From: Alteromonas sp. V450
Lineage (GTDB): Bacteria > Pseudomonadota > Gammaproteobacteria > Enterobacterales > Alteromonadaceae
Direction: 5' to 3'
DNA: 64,000 nt
NCBI RefSeq assembly: GCF_001885075.1
Contig: NZ_MODU01000004.1
Coordinates: forward strand, 2,604,001-2,668,000
Below the pieces are notes generated by a model that searched no databases, had not been told where the DNA came from, and saw only the letters and a list, made by a program, of their open reading frames with translations. Positions 34,495-43,204 of the stretch are shown in pieces (the stretch's first letter is position 1; each line of letters begins with the position of its first letter). The translations under genes and the position numbers were made by a program.

Positions 34495-35304
34495 CTAAAT
34501 ATTTTCTATTTGACCCGAGTGGGTAAACGTAACGGCCTTGTTTGTTAAATTGTACTTCTGCATATAGCGAGCAAGGCTTCCGAAAGTGGTGGTTTCTATC
34601 TTGCGACCGTGATCTGATAGGGTTACGCCATCACTGAATATACTTGCCAAGCCAAGTTTTGCGCGGCTCATGTTTACTTTTTGCGGTACAAAATGTGCTT
34701 TTGCATTTACCTTTAGCTGCGCAATATCAGTAGTTGAGTAGATTGCAGCGTTCAAAACATCAAGGGTGTATTCTGTGCAGTTCTGGCGTTCGCTATTAAA
34801 CGGGTTGGCCACTACCGAATAGCGAGGGTTGTGAAGCAGCTTAGCTTTGTCATCGCGATAAAGATTCACTAACGCTTGCTGCACTTCTGCTGAAGGAATA
34901 ATAATTCCTGCTTCAAGCGCATACGCGCCCCAGAAGAAATCTACAGGATAGTCGGTAATCAAATGACTTTTTCCCTGCGCTTCAGCATCTTGATACAAAT
35001 TGTGTATGGCATAACCTTTCGCCGTATTGCCATTGGTCAGCTGAACAGTTGAGTAAATAGCAACGGCGGTATGAGTAAAGCGAATGCCTTTCGGCATATC
35101 CTCAATAGGTCTGCCACGTCTAGCAATGATAAAAGCTCTCGCCCCTTCACTTGCCGCATACTTTTCCACATTTTTTGAAAAAGTCGCAATCGCTTCTGGC
35201 GTAAAAGTGGGCTTACCATGCTGCTGGCTACCCGCGTATACGACATGAATACTAGACATCAACAATACAAAAGCGAACCCGATTGAAGTTAAGTAGGCTT
35301 TCAT
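34495..35304 (-). CDS. DUF2145 secreted protein, predicted cysteine hydrolase
   Basis: Exported protein of 269 residues with signal peptide MKAYLTSIGFAFVLLMSSIHVVYA, cleaved about before GSQQHG. The DUF2145 hallmarks are ARRGRPIEDMPKGIRFTHTA (His78) and RQNCTEYTLDVL (Cys176, the only Cys). His first and Cys later within an NCTE-helix is the order seen in circularly permuted NlpC/P60 (LRAT-like) hydrolases, so I infer a periplasmic papain-like enzyme; the substrate is unknown. It follows the valine-rich secreted protein by 7 bases and precedes yiaA by 10. Confidence 0.75.
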   Translation of the reverse strand: MKAYLTSIGFAFVLLMSSIHVVYAGSQQHGKPTFTPEAIATFSKNVEKYAASEGARAFIIARRGRPIEDMPKGIRFTHTAVAIYSTVQLTNGNTAKGYAIHNLYQDAEAQGKSHLITDYPVDFFWGAYALEAGIIIPSAEVQQALVNLYRDDKAKLLHNPRYSVVANPFNSERQNCTEYTLDVLNAAIYSTTDIAQLKVNAKAHFVPQKVNMSRAKLGLASIFSDGVTLSDHGRKIETTTFGSLARYMQKYNLTNKAVTFTHSGQIENI

Positions 35305-35311
35305 GTTTCAC

Positions 35312-35716
35312 CTATCGCTGAGTATTAGTTGTAGTTGTGATCACTTTAGTTTTGGTAGTAACCACTTGGTTTGGAGCGGGGTCGGCGGTAATAATGGTTT
35401 CAGTTATTACCAAAGGCTGGTTGTGCGCTACTGACAATTGATGGCTAGCCTGATGAAGGTTACGAGCGCTTTCGTTCACCGCGCTTTCTACCACCGCGCT
35501 TCCGGCTACAACCACACTTCCGGTCACTACTACCGGCACTGCCACGACCGCACTGGCTACCGAAGCGGTTGTCGCCAAGCCTTCAGAAGCCGCTAAAACA
35601 CTGTGCTTACTGGCCTTGCCGCTATGGTCAAAAGAATCATCCGCCATTGCAGAATGAGTAAGAAGCGCACTACCAAGTAGTGCAGTTAACATCAATGTTG
35701 AACGTGTATTTTTCAT
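35312..35716 (-). CDS. Valine-rich secreted protein of unknown function
   Basis: Exported protein of 134 residues. The signal peptide MKNTRSTLMLTALLGSALLT is followed by HSAMA, with cleavage before DDSF. The mature part has a small-residue and Val-rich stretch near residues 45-80 (SAVVAVPVVVTGSVVVAGSA), which could insert in a membrane, and then a Thr/Val tail of short beta-type repeats ending TTKTKVITTTTNTQR. I do not recognise the family. It is the first gene of the DUF2145 operon, divergent from an HTH regulator, so a partner or substrate role for the DUF2145 protein is plausible. Confidence 0.68.
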   Translation of the reverse strand: MKNTRSTLMLTALLGSALLTHSAMADDSFDHSGKASKHSVLAASEGLATTASVASAVVAVPVVVTGSVVVAGSAVVESAVNESARNLHQASHQLSVAHNQPLVITETIITADPAPNQVVTTKTKVITTTTNTQR

Positions 35717-35847
35717 ATCACTTGCTCCTAGTTTGTTAAGACAAGATGTGCCTGAACACTTTCTACACTAGAACCAAGAATAAATTTCGTAAACCAAAAT
35801 GATTAATGTAGTATTAAATTACACCACAAGTATAAAAAAGTAATACC

Positions 35848-36582
35848 ATGAGCCAGATTAGTCTTGTTTACGACACTTTGAAGCAATGCTTACGGGAACA
35901 GCGACTTACCTATAAGCGGCTTGCAGAAGCGCTAAATGTGAGTGAAGCGAGTGTGAAGCGTAACTTTTCATTGCAGGCGTTCAGCCTTGATAAGTTAGAG
36001 CAAATTTGTGAGTGCTTAAATTTGTCATTAAGTGATTTATTTAGCCTTTCACAAAAACAGCAGGAGAAAATTTCGCAACTGTCTGAACAGCAAGAAATGG
36101 AACTGCTCGCTAACCCCAAGCTATTACTTGCCGCGGTGTGTGTTCGTGACGGCTGGCGCTTTTCTGAACTCATCGAACATTACGACCTTGATGAAGTAGA
36201 AGGTATTAAACTAATGACGACCCTCGACAGGCTTAAGCTTATCGAACTGTTGCCGAACAACCGTTATAAGCTACTTATCGCACAGGATTTTCGCTGGATC
36301 CCAGGCGGCCCACTAGAGAAATTTATGGAACAGGAAGTTATGGTGAAGTTTATGGACCCAAAGAAAAACGAGCCATGGATGTTCCGTTTCTATTTACGCG
36401 GCCGTTATTCTCAGACCTCAGTTTCGATTATTCAGCGCCGTCTTGAACAACTGCGACAAGAAGCAGCAAAACTCAGCAGTGAAGATAATGCCCTACCAAT
36501 TGAAGAGCGCCAACACATCGGTCTTTTAATGGCGATGCGGCCTTGGGAGCCTTCTCTTTTTGAAAATATGCAGCGAAAATAA
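35848..36582 (+). CDS. XRE-type helix-turn-helix regulator
   Basis: Regulator of 244 residues. The N-terminal Cro/CI-type HTH (about residues 6-62) reads LTYKRLAEALNVSEASVKRN and LDKLEQICECLNLSLSDLF. The rest is a helical domain containing WRFSELIEHYDLDEVEGIKL (possibly a second HTH near residues 100-130) and a C-terminal dimerisation-like part. It is divergent from the valine-rich/DUF2145/yiaA operon over 131 bases, so that operon is the probable target. Confidence 0.83.
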   Translation: MSQISLVYDTLKQCLREQRLTYKRLAEALNVSEASVKRNFSLQAFSLDKLEQICECLNLSLSDLFSLSQKQQEKISQLSEQQEMELLANPKLLLAAVCVRDGWRFSELIEHYDLDEVEGIKLMTTLDRLKLIELLPNNRYKLLIAQDFRWIPGGPLEKFMEQEVMVKFMDPKKNEPWMFRFYLRGRYSQTSVSIIQRRLEQLRQEAAKLSSEDNALPIEERQHIGLLMAMRPWEPSLFENMQRK

Positions 36583-36598
36583 CCCTGTCGAAGTATAT

Positions 36599-36713
36599 TT
36601 GGGGGGGTCAGAGTCCATTTCGTAGAAAAGCACTCCGCCCCCATTGGTTTACTACATAGAAAATTACTCTGATCCCGTTAGTTTACTGCTCAGAAAAGTA
36701 CTCTGACCCTATT
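36599..36713. repeat. GGGGTCAGAGT repeat cluster E
   Basis: One forward end (GGGGTCAGAGTCCATTT near 36604) is followed by three inverse ends: CACTCCGCCCCC, ATTACTCTGATCCC and AAGTACTCTGACCC. Intervening segments (GGTTTACTACATAG, AGTTTACTGCTCAG) are themselves related. The cluster runs up to the stop codon of the NCS1 permease gene. Confidence 0.75.
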
Positions 36714-38214
36714 ATTGGGAGGCGCTTTTTGCCTCCATGGTGACGGGTATTCTGTTGGAGAGCAGCAGATAAACCATGCTGGCGATGATTAGCCCTACAA
36801 ACCATGCATAGGCGTAAAGCGTATCGAAAATAGCTGGCACGCTTTCTACAAAACCAGCTGCGTGCAGAAAACCGGGGATATTGGGTAAAATGCCAATAAT
36901 AAGTGCAGTCACACCCGCCATGTTCCAACCGTTGTTCGCGCCATATTCGCCACTGTGTTGAAATAGCGCATCTATGTTTAAGGTCGATTTTCTTAAGATA
37001 AAATAATCGGCAATCAATATACCCGCGATAGGGCCAAGCAGCGCAGAATACCCGGTAAGCCATGTAAATAAATAGCCCCCCGCGGTTTCAAGCAGCTTCC
37101 AGGGGAAGATAGCAACGCCGATACCAGCGGTTATATAGCCCCCCATTTTGAAGCTTATTTTCGATGGCGCCATATTCGAAAAGCCATAGGCTGGGGCTAC
37201 CATATTAGCGGCTAAGTTTGTGGTTAACGTTGCAAGTGCTAATGCTGCAAGCGCTAACACGACTCCCATTCCGCCCATTCGACCGGCAAGTGCAACAGGG
37301 TCCCAAATAGCCTCACCATAGATGGTTACAGTCGCAGAGGTAACCGCTACACCAATAAAGGCAAACAGTGCCATAGGTAAGGGTAAGCCAATAGCTTGCC
37401 CTAGCATTTGATCTTTTTGTGATTTAGCAAAGCGCGTAAAGTCGGGAATATTTAAAGCCATGGTTGCCCAAAACCCCACCATAGAAGTTAGACCTGCGAA
37501 GAAAGCTGTCCAAAACTGCCCTTCTTTAGCGCCGCCTTCAACAAACTGAGACGGCGTTGACAACATTTCGCCGAACCCACCAGCATTAACGTATGCCCAA
37601 CCAAGAAGCGCTAGCCCCATTAAGATCAAAAATGGTGCAGCAAAAGTCTCAAGCCAACGAATAGATTCAGTGCCGTGCTTTATAAAAACTAAGTGCATCG
37701 CCCAAAAGGCAAAGAAGCACAGAGTTTGTGTGATATCGATACCTAAAAACGGTAACGCTTGCCCCACAAATGCGTCGCCGCTGACACTGTTTAAAATAAC
37801 GTAAATAGCACTGCCGCCTACCCATGTGTTAATTCCAAACCACCCGCATGCTACAAGTCCACGAGCCAGTGCAGGAATCTTCGCGCCTTTGGTGCCAAAT
37901 GCGCTACGTAACAAAACAGGAAAAGGTAAGCCGTATTTGGCACCCGCATGGCCTATTAACATCATGGGTACGAGCACGATAATGTTTCCCAACAGCACGG
38001 TTATTACTGCCTGGTACCAGTTCATACCTTCAGAAACCAAACCTGCTGACAAAAGATAGGTGGGTACACACACCACCATGGCAACCCACAATGCCGCATA
38101 GTCTTTCCATATCCACGTTCTAGTTTCCGCGTTGGTTGGCGCTAAATCTTCATTCCATAAATCGCCATCGTAATGGGAAGGTTTTGTCATGGTTTGATTG
38201 TTGGTGTTATCCAC
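36712..38214 (-). CDS. NCS1-family nucleobase/cation symporter
   Basis: Inner-membrane symporter of 500 residues and about twelve helices, of the NCS1 family (Mhp1/CodB/PucI type). The Mhp1-like signature WFGINTWVGGSAIY is near residue 130, preceded by NWYQAVITVLLGN and GLPFPVLLRSAFGTKGAK; NIPDFTRFAKSQ and ANMVAPAYGFSN follow. It starts with GTG at 38214, AAGGA 8 bases before. It closes the rut cluster, which lacks rutG (a UraA-type carrier), so it most likely imports uracil or a related pyrimidine. Exact substrate unproven. Confidence 0.87.
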   Translation of the reverse strand: MDNTNNQTMTKPSHYDGDLWNEDLAPTNAETRTWIWKDYAALWVAMVVCVPTYLLSAGLVSEGMNWYQAVITVLLGNIIVLVPMMLIGHAGAKYGLPFPVLLRSAFGTKGAKIPALARGLVACGWFGINTWVGGSAIYVILNSVSGDAFVGQALPFLGIDITQTLCFFAFWAMHLVFIKHGTESIRWLETFAAPFLILMGLALLGWAYVNAGGFGEMLSTPSQFVEGGAKEGQFWTAFFAGLTSMVGFWATMALNIPDFTRFAKSQKDQMLGQAIGLPLPMALFAFIGVAVTSATVTIYGEAIWDPVALAGRMGGMGVVLALAALALATLTTNLAANMVAPAYGFSNMAPSKISFKMGGYITAGIGVAIFPWKLLETAGGYLFTWLTGYSALLGPIAGILIADYFILRKSTLNIDALFQHSGEYGANNGWNMAGVTALIIGILPNIPGFLHAAGFVESVPAIFDTLYAYAWFVGLIIASMVYLLLSNRIPVTMEAKSASQ

Positions 38215-38519
38215 GATCTATTTCCTTATTGGGTTTGCTGTTGCCCGCTGCGTTGTTTTACACAACATCGTGCTTAGCAAAGCGGTACGTTAAAGAAAGC
38301 ATCAGTGCTCTCAACGGCATATTGGTTAAGATAGAGGCATACAGCTGAGCTTTACCTCTACTGACAAAAAGAAGCAAAAATACTGCCGTTTCGCGCGCTT
38401 TAATACTGCTAAACCTAAATACCGTTTTGCAGAAGCTGATATTTAGGATAGCTATTCAGGTTTAGTCTTAAAAACAGATGAAGCGCTTTATTTCATTAAA
38501 TAAAGCGCAGCCACTCTAC
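38215..38519. other. Intergenic region, TonB receptor to NCS1 permease
   Basis: About 305 bases. Next to the receptor stop lies a perfect hairpin: GCGCTTTATTT pairs with AAATAAAGCGC over a CATT loop (38483-38508). It has no T-run after it on the coding strand, so it may protect the mRNA 3' end rather than terminate. No gene seen. Confidence 0.55.
38483..38508. repeat. Perfect 11-bp stem hairpin downstream of TonB receptor
   Basis: GCGCTTTATTT-CATT-AAATAAAGCGC. It lies 11 bases beyond the receptor stop codon and is AT-rich in its upper half. Confidence 0.8.
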
Positions 38520-40838
38520 TTAAAAACTACGTCTTAGTGTCACGCCAACCGTTCGTGGCTTGGCATATGAAATTTGCGACGTTCCATAAAACCCAGACAC
38601 ATCGAAGCCTATTAGTTCGTGGTCAGAGTCAAACAGGTTATCTACGTATGCGGCTAGGCTCCATTTGTCTTGCCCATCTACCCACGTTACGCGGGCATCT
38701 GCCGTAGCATAGCTGTCAATTTCATGAGCGGTAAAATTACGCGCATTGTGAAACGTTTCAGACTGATAGTTTGCCGACAGTTGAGCTGCCATATTGCCTT
38801 CAAAGGCATCCCAGTTGTAGCGTACCATGGCAGACGCTTGATACTCTGGGGTAAATGGCGGCGTTGTATCAGCAAAGTACCCAGAGGCCACCTCTAGGTC
38901 TTCAACCACGGCATCGGTATAAGAGAAGTTAACCATTACATCTAAACTGTCTGTCGGGGTTAAGAATACTTCTAGCTCTACCCCGCTAAACGAAGCCTCT
39001 TCATTAGTCACCACGCCCGCATTATTCACCCATGAAAACGACTGATAATTGCTGTAATCATAGTAAAATACGTTAGCATTAAATACGCCGCTTCCTTGCA
39101 TAAAACTATGCTTTAAACCAGCTTCATAAGAAGTGAGCTCTTCAGGTTCATAAAAACTAAAGCCGCCAAATAAAGGCGCATTAAAGCTTCCTGCTTTAAC
39201 GCCTCGGTTGACTCCTGCGTAATACAAACTATTACCCACGCTGTATTCCAACTGAAGCTTTGCCGACCATAAGTTTTGGTCGTTACTTTGCTCAGTAAAT
39301 TCTAGCGAAGGGGTGCTGGTGTCAATCTCAATAACTCGGTCGTCGGTGTTCTCGTTCTGATAAACATTACCCACAAAGTCTTTGTCTTCACGGGTATAGC
39401 GTAAGCCACCAACCAGAACAAGGTCGTCAGTCAAGCTATAGTCTATTTGCCCAAATACAGAGTAAGACTCGGTTTCAAGAGATACCAAGGTGTTATTTTC
39501 TTCACCGCCCAAGAAAAAGGTGGTAGGTGAACCCGCCAAGCCTTGGCTATAGTCTGTATCGATAGACAGATAATAAAGCCCCCCAACCCATTTCAAGTCA
39601 GCAGTTTCACCAGAAAAGCGAAACTCTTGGCTAAACTGCTCTATCGTGCTGTTGGACTGGAAAATAAGTTCGGGTGACGCGGTTTGGTCGGAGTCGAGGC
39701 CGACCGTACGTTTAAATTCTTTATAATCAGACATGGCGAAGAAATCGAATTCTTCGAAGGCATAGTCTAATGTTGCTGCAAGGCCTTTCGATTTGATTTT
39801 GTTTTGATCATCAAAAGCGAAGTCTTTATTTACTTTATTACCCGAACCATCAGGGTCGAAGTTACCATTGAAATCGCCGCCTTGAATGGGACGGAAAGGG
39901 TCGCCATTGAAGTTGCCATCTACGCAAACGCCAGCCTGAATAGTGTCACAACCTAGCGGGTCGTCAGCAGCATAAATAACGTCAATTACATTACCGTCGG
40001 CATCTTTTACTTCTGTGGTATTGACCACCTGATAAGGGCCTTCACTTTTGGTTGTATCAGACCAGTTACCGCTTAGTAGCAGCGAGCCTTCTTCACCAAT
40101 ATCAAATAGCAGTTGAGCTCGAAACGCTTTGGTATCATCGTTGTACCCGTCTTCACCGCCTCCTACTGAACCCAAGCGCGTATCGGGCGCTGCGCCGTCT
40201 TCATAAATATTCTCTAGGATCTCACCTTGCTGATTGGTAAACCCAGAAAAGCGGCCATAAATGCCGTCTGCTAGTTCGCCTGATATCGCCCCTTCGAAGC
40301 GGTATTGCTCGAAACGTGCGGCAGTAAACTCAGCATAACCCTCTGTATCGGCAGTAGGCTTGGCGGTAACCGTATTAACCAGTCCGCCTGTGGCATTTCT
40401 TCCGAATAATGTTCCCTGTGGACCTTTAAGAATTTCGATGCGAGCTACATCGAATAAACCAAAGGTTTGTGCTTGGGTACTGGCTAAATAGCCACCGTCG
40501 ACATAAACCGCCACCGGCGCTTCCGCCAAGTCAGCGTAATCGTTTTGCACCACGCCTCGAATATTGAAAATAGCACGCTGACCACCAATATCCCCGGCTA
40601 ACGATACGCCAGGGGTAAACGCGATAAGCTCAGTGCTGCTTTCAAGGCCAAGCGCCTCTAATTGCTCCCCTGAAAAGGCGGTGATAGCGATACCTACATC
40701 GCTTATGTTCTCGTTGCGTTTTTGCGCTGTAACTTCAATACTTTCCCAAACATTCTCTGCAGCAAAGGCCGCTGGCGTACCAAACGCCATAGCTACGGTT
40801 AACGCCAGCAGACGCTTGTGTGTGTTTAACGTATGCAT
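38520..40838 (-). CDS. TonB-dependent outer membrane receptor
   Basis: Outer-membrane active transporter of 772 residues. The signal peptide MHTLNTHKRLLALTVAMAF ends before AENVWES. A TonB box, IEVTAQKR, lies at about residues 33-40. The plug domain has FNIRGVVQNDY and EILKGPQGTLFGRNATGG, and the beta-barrel ends in VGVTLRRSF with the terminal Phe. Located between mmsA and the NCS1 permease within the rut cluster, it probably brings pyrimidines or nucleosides across the outer membrane. It resembles the FecA/'IroN-like' receptors common in Alteromonas. Substrate inferred from context only. Confidence 0.88.
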   Translation of the reverse strand: MHTLNTHKRLLALTVAMAFGTPAAFAAENVWESIEVTAQKRNENISDVGIAITAFSGEQLEALGLESSTELIAFTPGVSLAGDIGGQRAIFNIRGVVQNDYADLAEAPVAVYVDGGYLASTQAQTFGLFDVARIEILKGPQGTLFGRNATGGLVNTVTAKPTADTEGYAEFTAARFEQYRFEGAISGELADGIYGRFSGFTNQQGEILENIYEDGAAPDTRLGSVGGGEDGYNDDTKAFRAQLLFDIGEEGSLLLSGNWSDTTKSEGPYQVVNTTEVKDADGNVIDVIYAADDPLGCDTIQAGVCVDGNFNGDPFRPIQGGDFNGNFDPDGSGNKVNKDFAFDDQNKIKSKGLAATLDYAFEEFDFFAMSDYKEFKRTVGLDSDQTASPELIFQSNSTIEQFSQEFRFSGETADLKWVGGLYYLSIDTDYSQGLAGSPTTFFLGGEENNTLVSLETESYSVFGQIDYSLTDDLVLVGGLRYTREDKDFVGNVYQNENTDDRVIEIDTSTPSLEFTEQSNDQNLWSAKLQLEYSVGNSLYYAGVNRGVKAGSFNAPLFGGFSFYEPEELTSYEAGLKHSFMQGSGVFNANVFYYDYSNYQSFSWVNNAGVVTNEEASFSGVELEVFLTPTDSLDVMVNFSYTDAVVEDLEVASGYFADTTPPFTPEYQASAMVRYNWDAFEGNMAAQLSANYQSETFHNARNFTAHEIDSYATADARVTWVDGQDKWSLAAYVDNLFDSDHELIGFDVSGFYGTSQISYAKPRTVGVTLRRSF

Positions 40839-41141
40839 GTTTTACTCTCGTTTATAGTTCTTTCTAACAAGCCTTGCGGCGGTGTTGTCCCGATATTTTT
40901 TTGTAAGAGTAACGGTCGACGTGAACTGCATATCGATTGCCACTGGGGTGCAAGACAAAGGCAGGACTGGAGAGGAACTGCCAAAGGCTTGCGGTTTTAA
41001 ATTGTTATTATTGATGGCTCACTGTTAAGCCTAATTTTCTGTTCTTTTACCTGCTGTAAATAGCGAGTTGCCATGAAGGCTGCCTAGCTATTTCGCGGGG
41101 GCAAAGTTCTTATGGTCAGTTAAAACCAATACACCAAGGCA
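40839..41141. other. Intergenic region, mmsA to TonB receptor
   Basis: 303 bases with no gene and no clear terminator. It should hold the receptor promoter, or an untranslated leader if the operon is continuous; no operator matching the one before rutA was found by eye. Confidence 0.4.
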
Positions 41142-42632
41142 TTAACTTGGAAATGAAAAGCTCACGCCTTCTCGAACGCCGCTCGAAGGCCAACGCTGAG
41201 TAATGGTTTTGCGTTTGGTGTAAAAGCGCACGCCATCTGGGCCGTATGCGTGAAGGTCACCAAAGAGAGAGCGCTTCCACCCACCAAAGCTGTGATAAGA
41301 CACGGGCACTGGCAGCGGAACGTTTATGCCTACCATGCCCACTTGGATATTGTCTGAGAAGTAACGGGCAGCCTCGCCATCACGGGTGAAAATACAGGTA
41401 CCATTGCCGTACTCATGGTTGTCAATGAGCTGCATGGCTTGCTGCATACTGTCAACGCGCATGACTTGTAGTACAGGTCCAAAAATTTCAGCCTTGTAGC
41501 TGGCCATTTCAGGCGTAACCTTGTCGATAAGTGTTGCACCTAAGAAGAACCCCGTCTCGTAGCCTTCTACGCTAGGGTCTCTGCCATCTACGACCACATC
41601 TGCGCCTTGCTCAGCCGCACTGCTAATGTACCCTTCTACTTTCTCTTTGTGCTGAAGGGTAATAAGCGGGCCGAAATCGTTAGTCGCATCGTCAAAAGCC
41701 CCTACTTTTAAGCCTTTCATGGCTGATTGCATTTTATCTACAATTTCATCTGCCACTTTATCGCCTACGGCAACCACGACAGACAACGCCATGCAGCGCT
41801 CGCCTGACGAGCCAAAAGCAGCACCTAAAAGCTGATTCACTGCGTTATCGATGTCGGCATCAGGCATCACAATAGCGTGGTTTTTAGCGCCACCTAATGC
41901 TTGGCAGCGCTTGCCATTAGCATTGGCTTTTGAATAGATGTATTCGGCGATAGGCGTTGAACCTACAAAACTCACTGCTTTAATGCGCTCGTCATCAAGT
42001 ATTTGATCAACCGCTTCTTTGTCGCCGTTAATAACGTTAAAAACGCCGTCGGGTAGCCCTGCTTCTTTAAGTAGCTTGGCTAGGAAAATGGCGCAGCTTG
42101 GATCGCGCTCAGAGGGTTTTAAAACAAAGGTGTTACCGCAAACAATGGCAAGCGGAAACATCCAAAGGGGCACCATGGCCGGAAAGTTAAATGGTGTAAT
42201 TCCCGCCACCACGCCAAGAGGCTGAAACTCGCTCCAAGAGTCTATACTTGGCCCAACATTTTTACTGTGCTCGCCCTTTAACAACTGGGGTGCACCGCAG
42301 GCAAACTCAACATTTTCAATACCGCGCTGTAATTCGCCTGCCGCATCGTGGCTTATCTTGCCGTGCTCCGCACCAATTAATGCAATAATTTCATCGGCAT
42401 GTTCTTCAAGTAAGCTTTTAAATTTGAACATAACGCGAGCGCGCTTACTTACTGGCGTATTACGCCACTCAACAAACGCATTTTGCGCGCTGACGATAGC
42501 GTCGTTTACCGTCGCTTTTGACGCCAGTAAAACCAGTTTTTCTGCCTCGCCCGTCGCCGGGTTATAAACATCTTGCATGCGCCCCTTTGGGGTACAGGTT
42601 TCACCGTTAATAAAGTGGCCTACTACTTTCAT
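41142..42632 (-). CDS. mmsA: CoA-acylating methylmalonate-semialdehyde dehydrogenase
   Basis: NAD-dependent, CoA-acylating aldehyde dehydrogenase of 496 residues converting malonate semialdehyde to acetyl-CoA and methylmalonate semialdehyde to propionyl-CoA, with CO2 release. Family marks are VVGHFINGE at the start, GITPFNFPAMVPLWMFPLAI near residue 140, VGSTPIAEYIY, QALGGAKNHAIVMPDAD, and the catalytic Cys in GSSGERCMALSV (near residue 280). The C-terminal GGWKRSLFGDLHAYGPDGV is typical. It lies 19 bases after rutF, linking Rut products to central metabolism. Confidence 0.94.
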   Translation of the reverse strand: MKVVGHFINGETCTPKGRMQDVYNPATGEAEKLVLLASKATVNDAIVSAQNAFVEWRNTPVSKRARVMFKFKSLLEEHADEIIALIGAEHGKISHDAAGELQRGIENVEFACGAPQLLKGEHSKNVGPSIDSWSEFQPLGVVAGITPFNFPAMVPLWMFPLAIVCGNTFVLKPSERDPSCAIFLAKLLKEAGLPDGVFNVINGDKEAVDQILDDERIKAVSFVGSTPIAEYIYSKANANGKRCQALGGAKNHAIVMPDADIDNAVNQLLGAAFGSSGERCMALSVVVAVGDKVADEIVDKMQSAMKGLKVGAFDDATNDFGPLITLQHKEKVEGYISSAAEQGADVVVDGRDPSVEGYETGFFLGATLIDKVTPEMASYKAEIFGPVLQVMRVDSMQQAMQLIDNHEYGNGTCIFTRDGEAARYFSDNIQVGMVGINVPLPVPVSYHSFGGWKRSLFGDLHAYGPDGVRFYTKRKTITQRWPSSGVREGVSFSFPS

Positions 42633-42651
42633 TATTTGTCTAATCCTTTAG

Positions 42652-43182
42652 TTATGCGTCTTTACATGCGCTGTGATAGCCGCGCTGATAATATAAAAGC
42701 GCGTCGGCTTCTGGGTCTTGCTTGATATCCACCACCTGGCAAAAAATAACGTCGTGAGTGGCCACACTTTTAACGTCTGTAATAATGCAATCGAAGCTGA
42801 CTGCAGCATCGGCAAGTCTTGGGCAGCCGGTCGTCGATTCCACCCAATCACCAATTTCAAAGCGTTCGTTCATGGGCGCTTTGCCACCAAATGTGTTTGA
42901 AATTAACTGATGCTGTGAAGTAAGGGTGTTGATAACCAAATGCGTGCTGTTTTTAAAAACCTGATGTACAGATGCACCGCGATTTAAACAAACCAATAAG
43001 GTTGCAGGGTTATCACTTACGCTACATACGGCGGTCGCCGTAAAGCCTGCACGCCCTTCTGGGCCAATGGTTGTAACGACGTTTACCGCTGCCGCTAAAC
43101 TCGACATACCTTCTCGATAAGCTTCGGGAGTTACCGGGGGAAGCACTTCTGTTACTGCGTTTTTTATTGCTGTAATAGTCAT
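42652..43182 (-). CDS. rutF: RutF flavin reductase
   Basis: NAD(P)H:FMN reductase of the DIM6/NTAB family, 176 residues; it supplies reduced FMN to the RutA monooxygenase. Typical stretches are YREGMSSLAAAVNVVTTIGP, GRAGFTATAVCSVSDNPATL, VCLNRGASVHQVFKNS and TTGCPRLADAAVSFDCIITD. It lies between rutE and mmsA with short gaps (22 and 19 bases). Confidence 0.93.
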   Translation of the reverse strand: MTITAIKNAVTEVLPPVTPEAYREGMSSLAAAVNVVTTIGPEGRAGFTATAVCSVSDNPATLLVCLNRGASVHQVFKNSTHLVINTLTSQHQLISNTFGGKAPMNERFEIGDWVESTTGCPRLADAAVSFDCIITDVKSVATHDVIFCQVVDIKQDPEADALLYYQRGYHSACKDA

Positions 43183-43204
43183 ACAAATATCCTTTAAGTT
43201 GGCG

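Noticed and set aside
31493-36713. CRISPR array
   Set aside because: The repeats are inverted, irregularly spaced, of unequal length and separated by ordinary genes, with no spacer pattern or cas gene.
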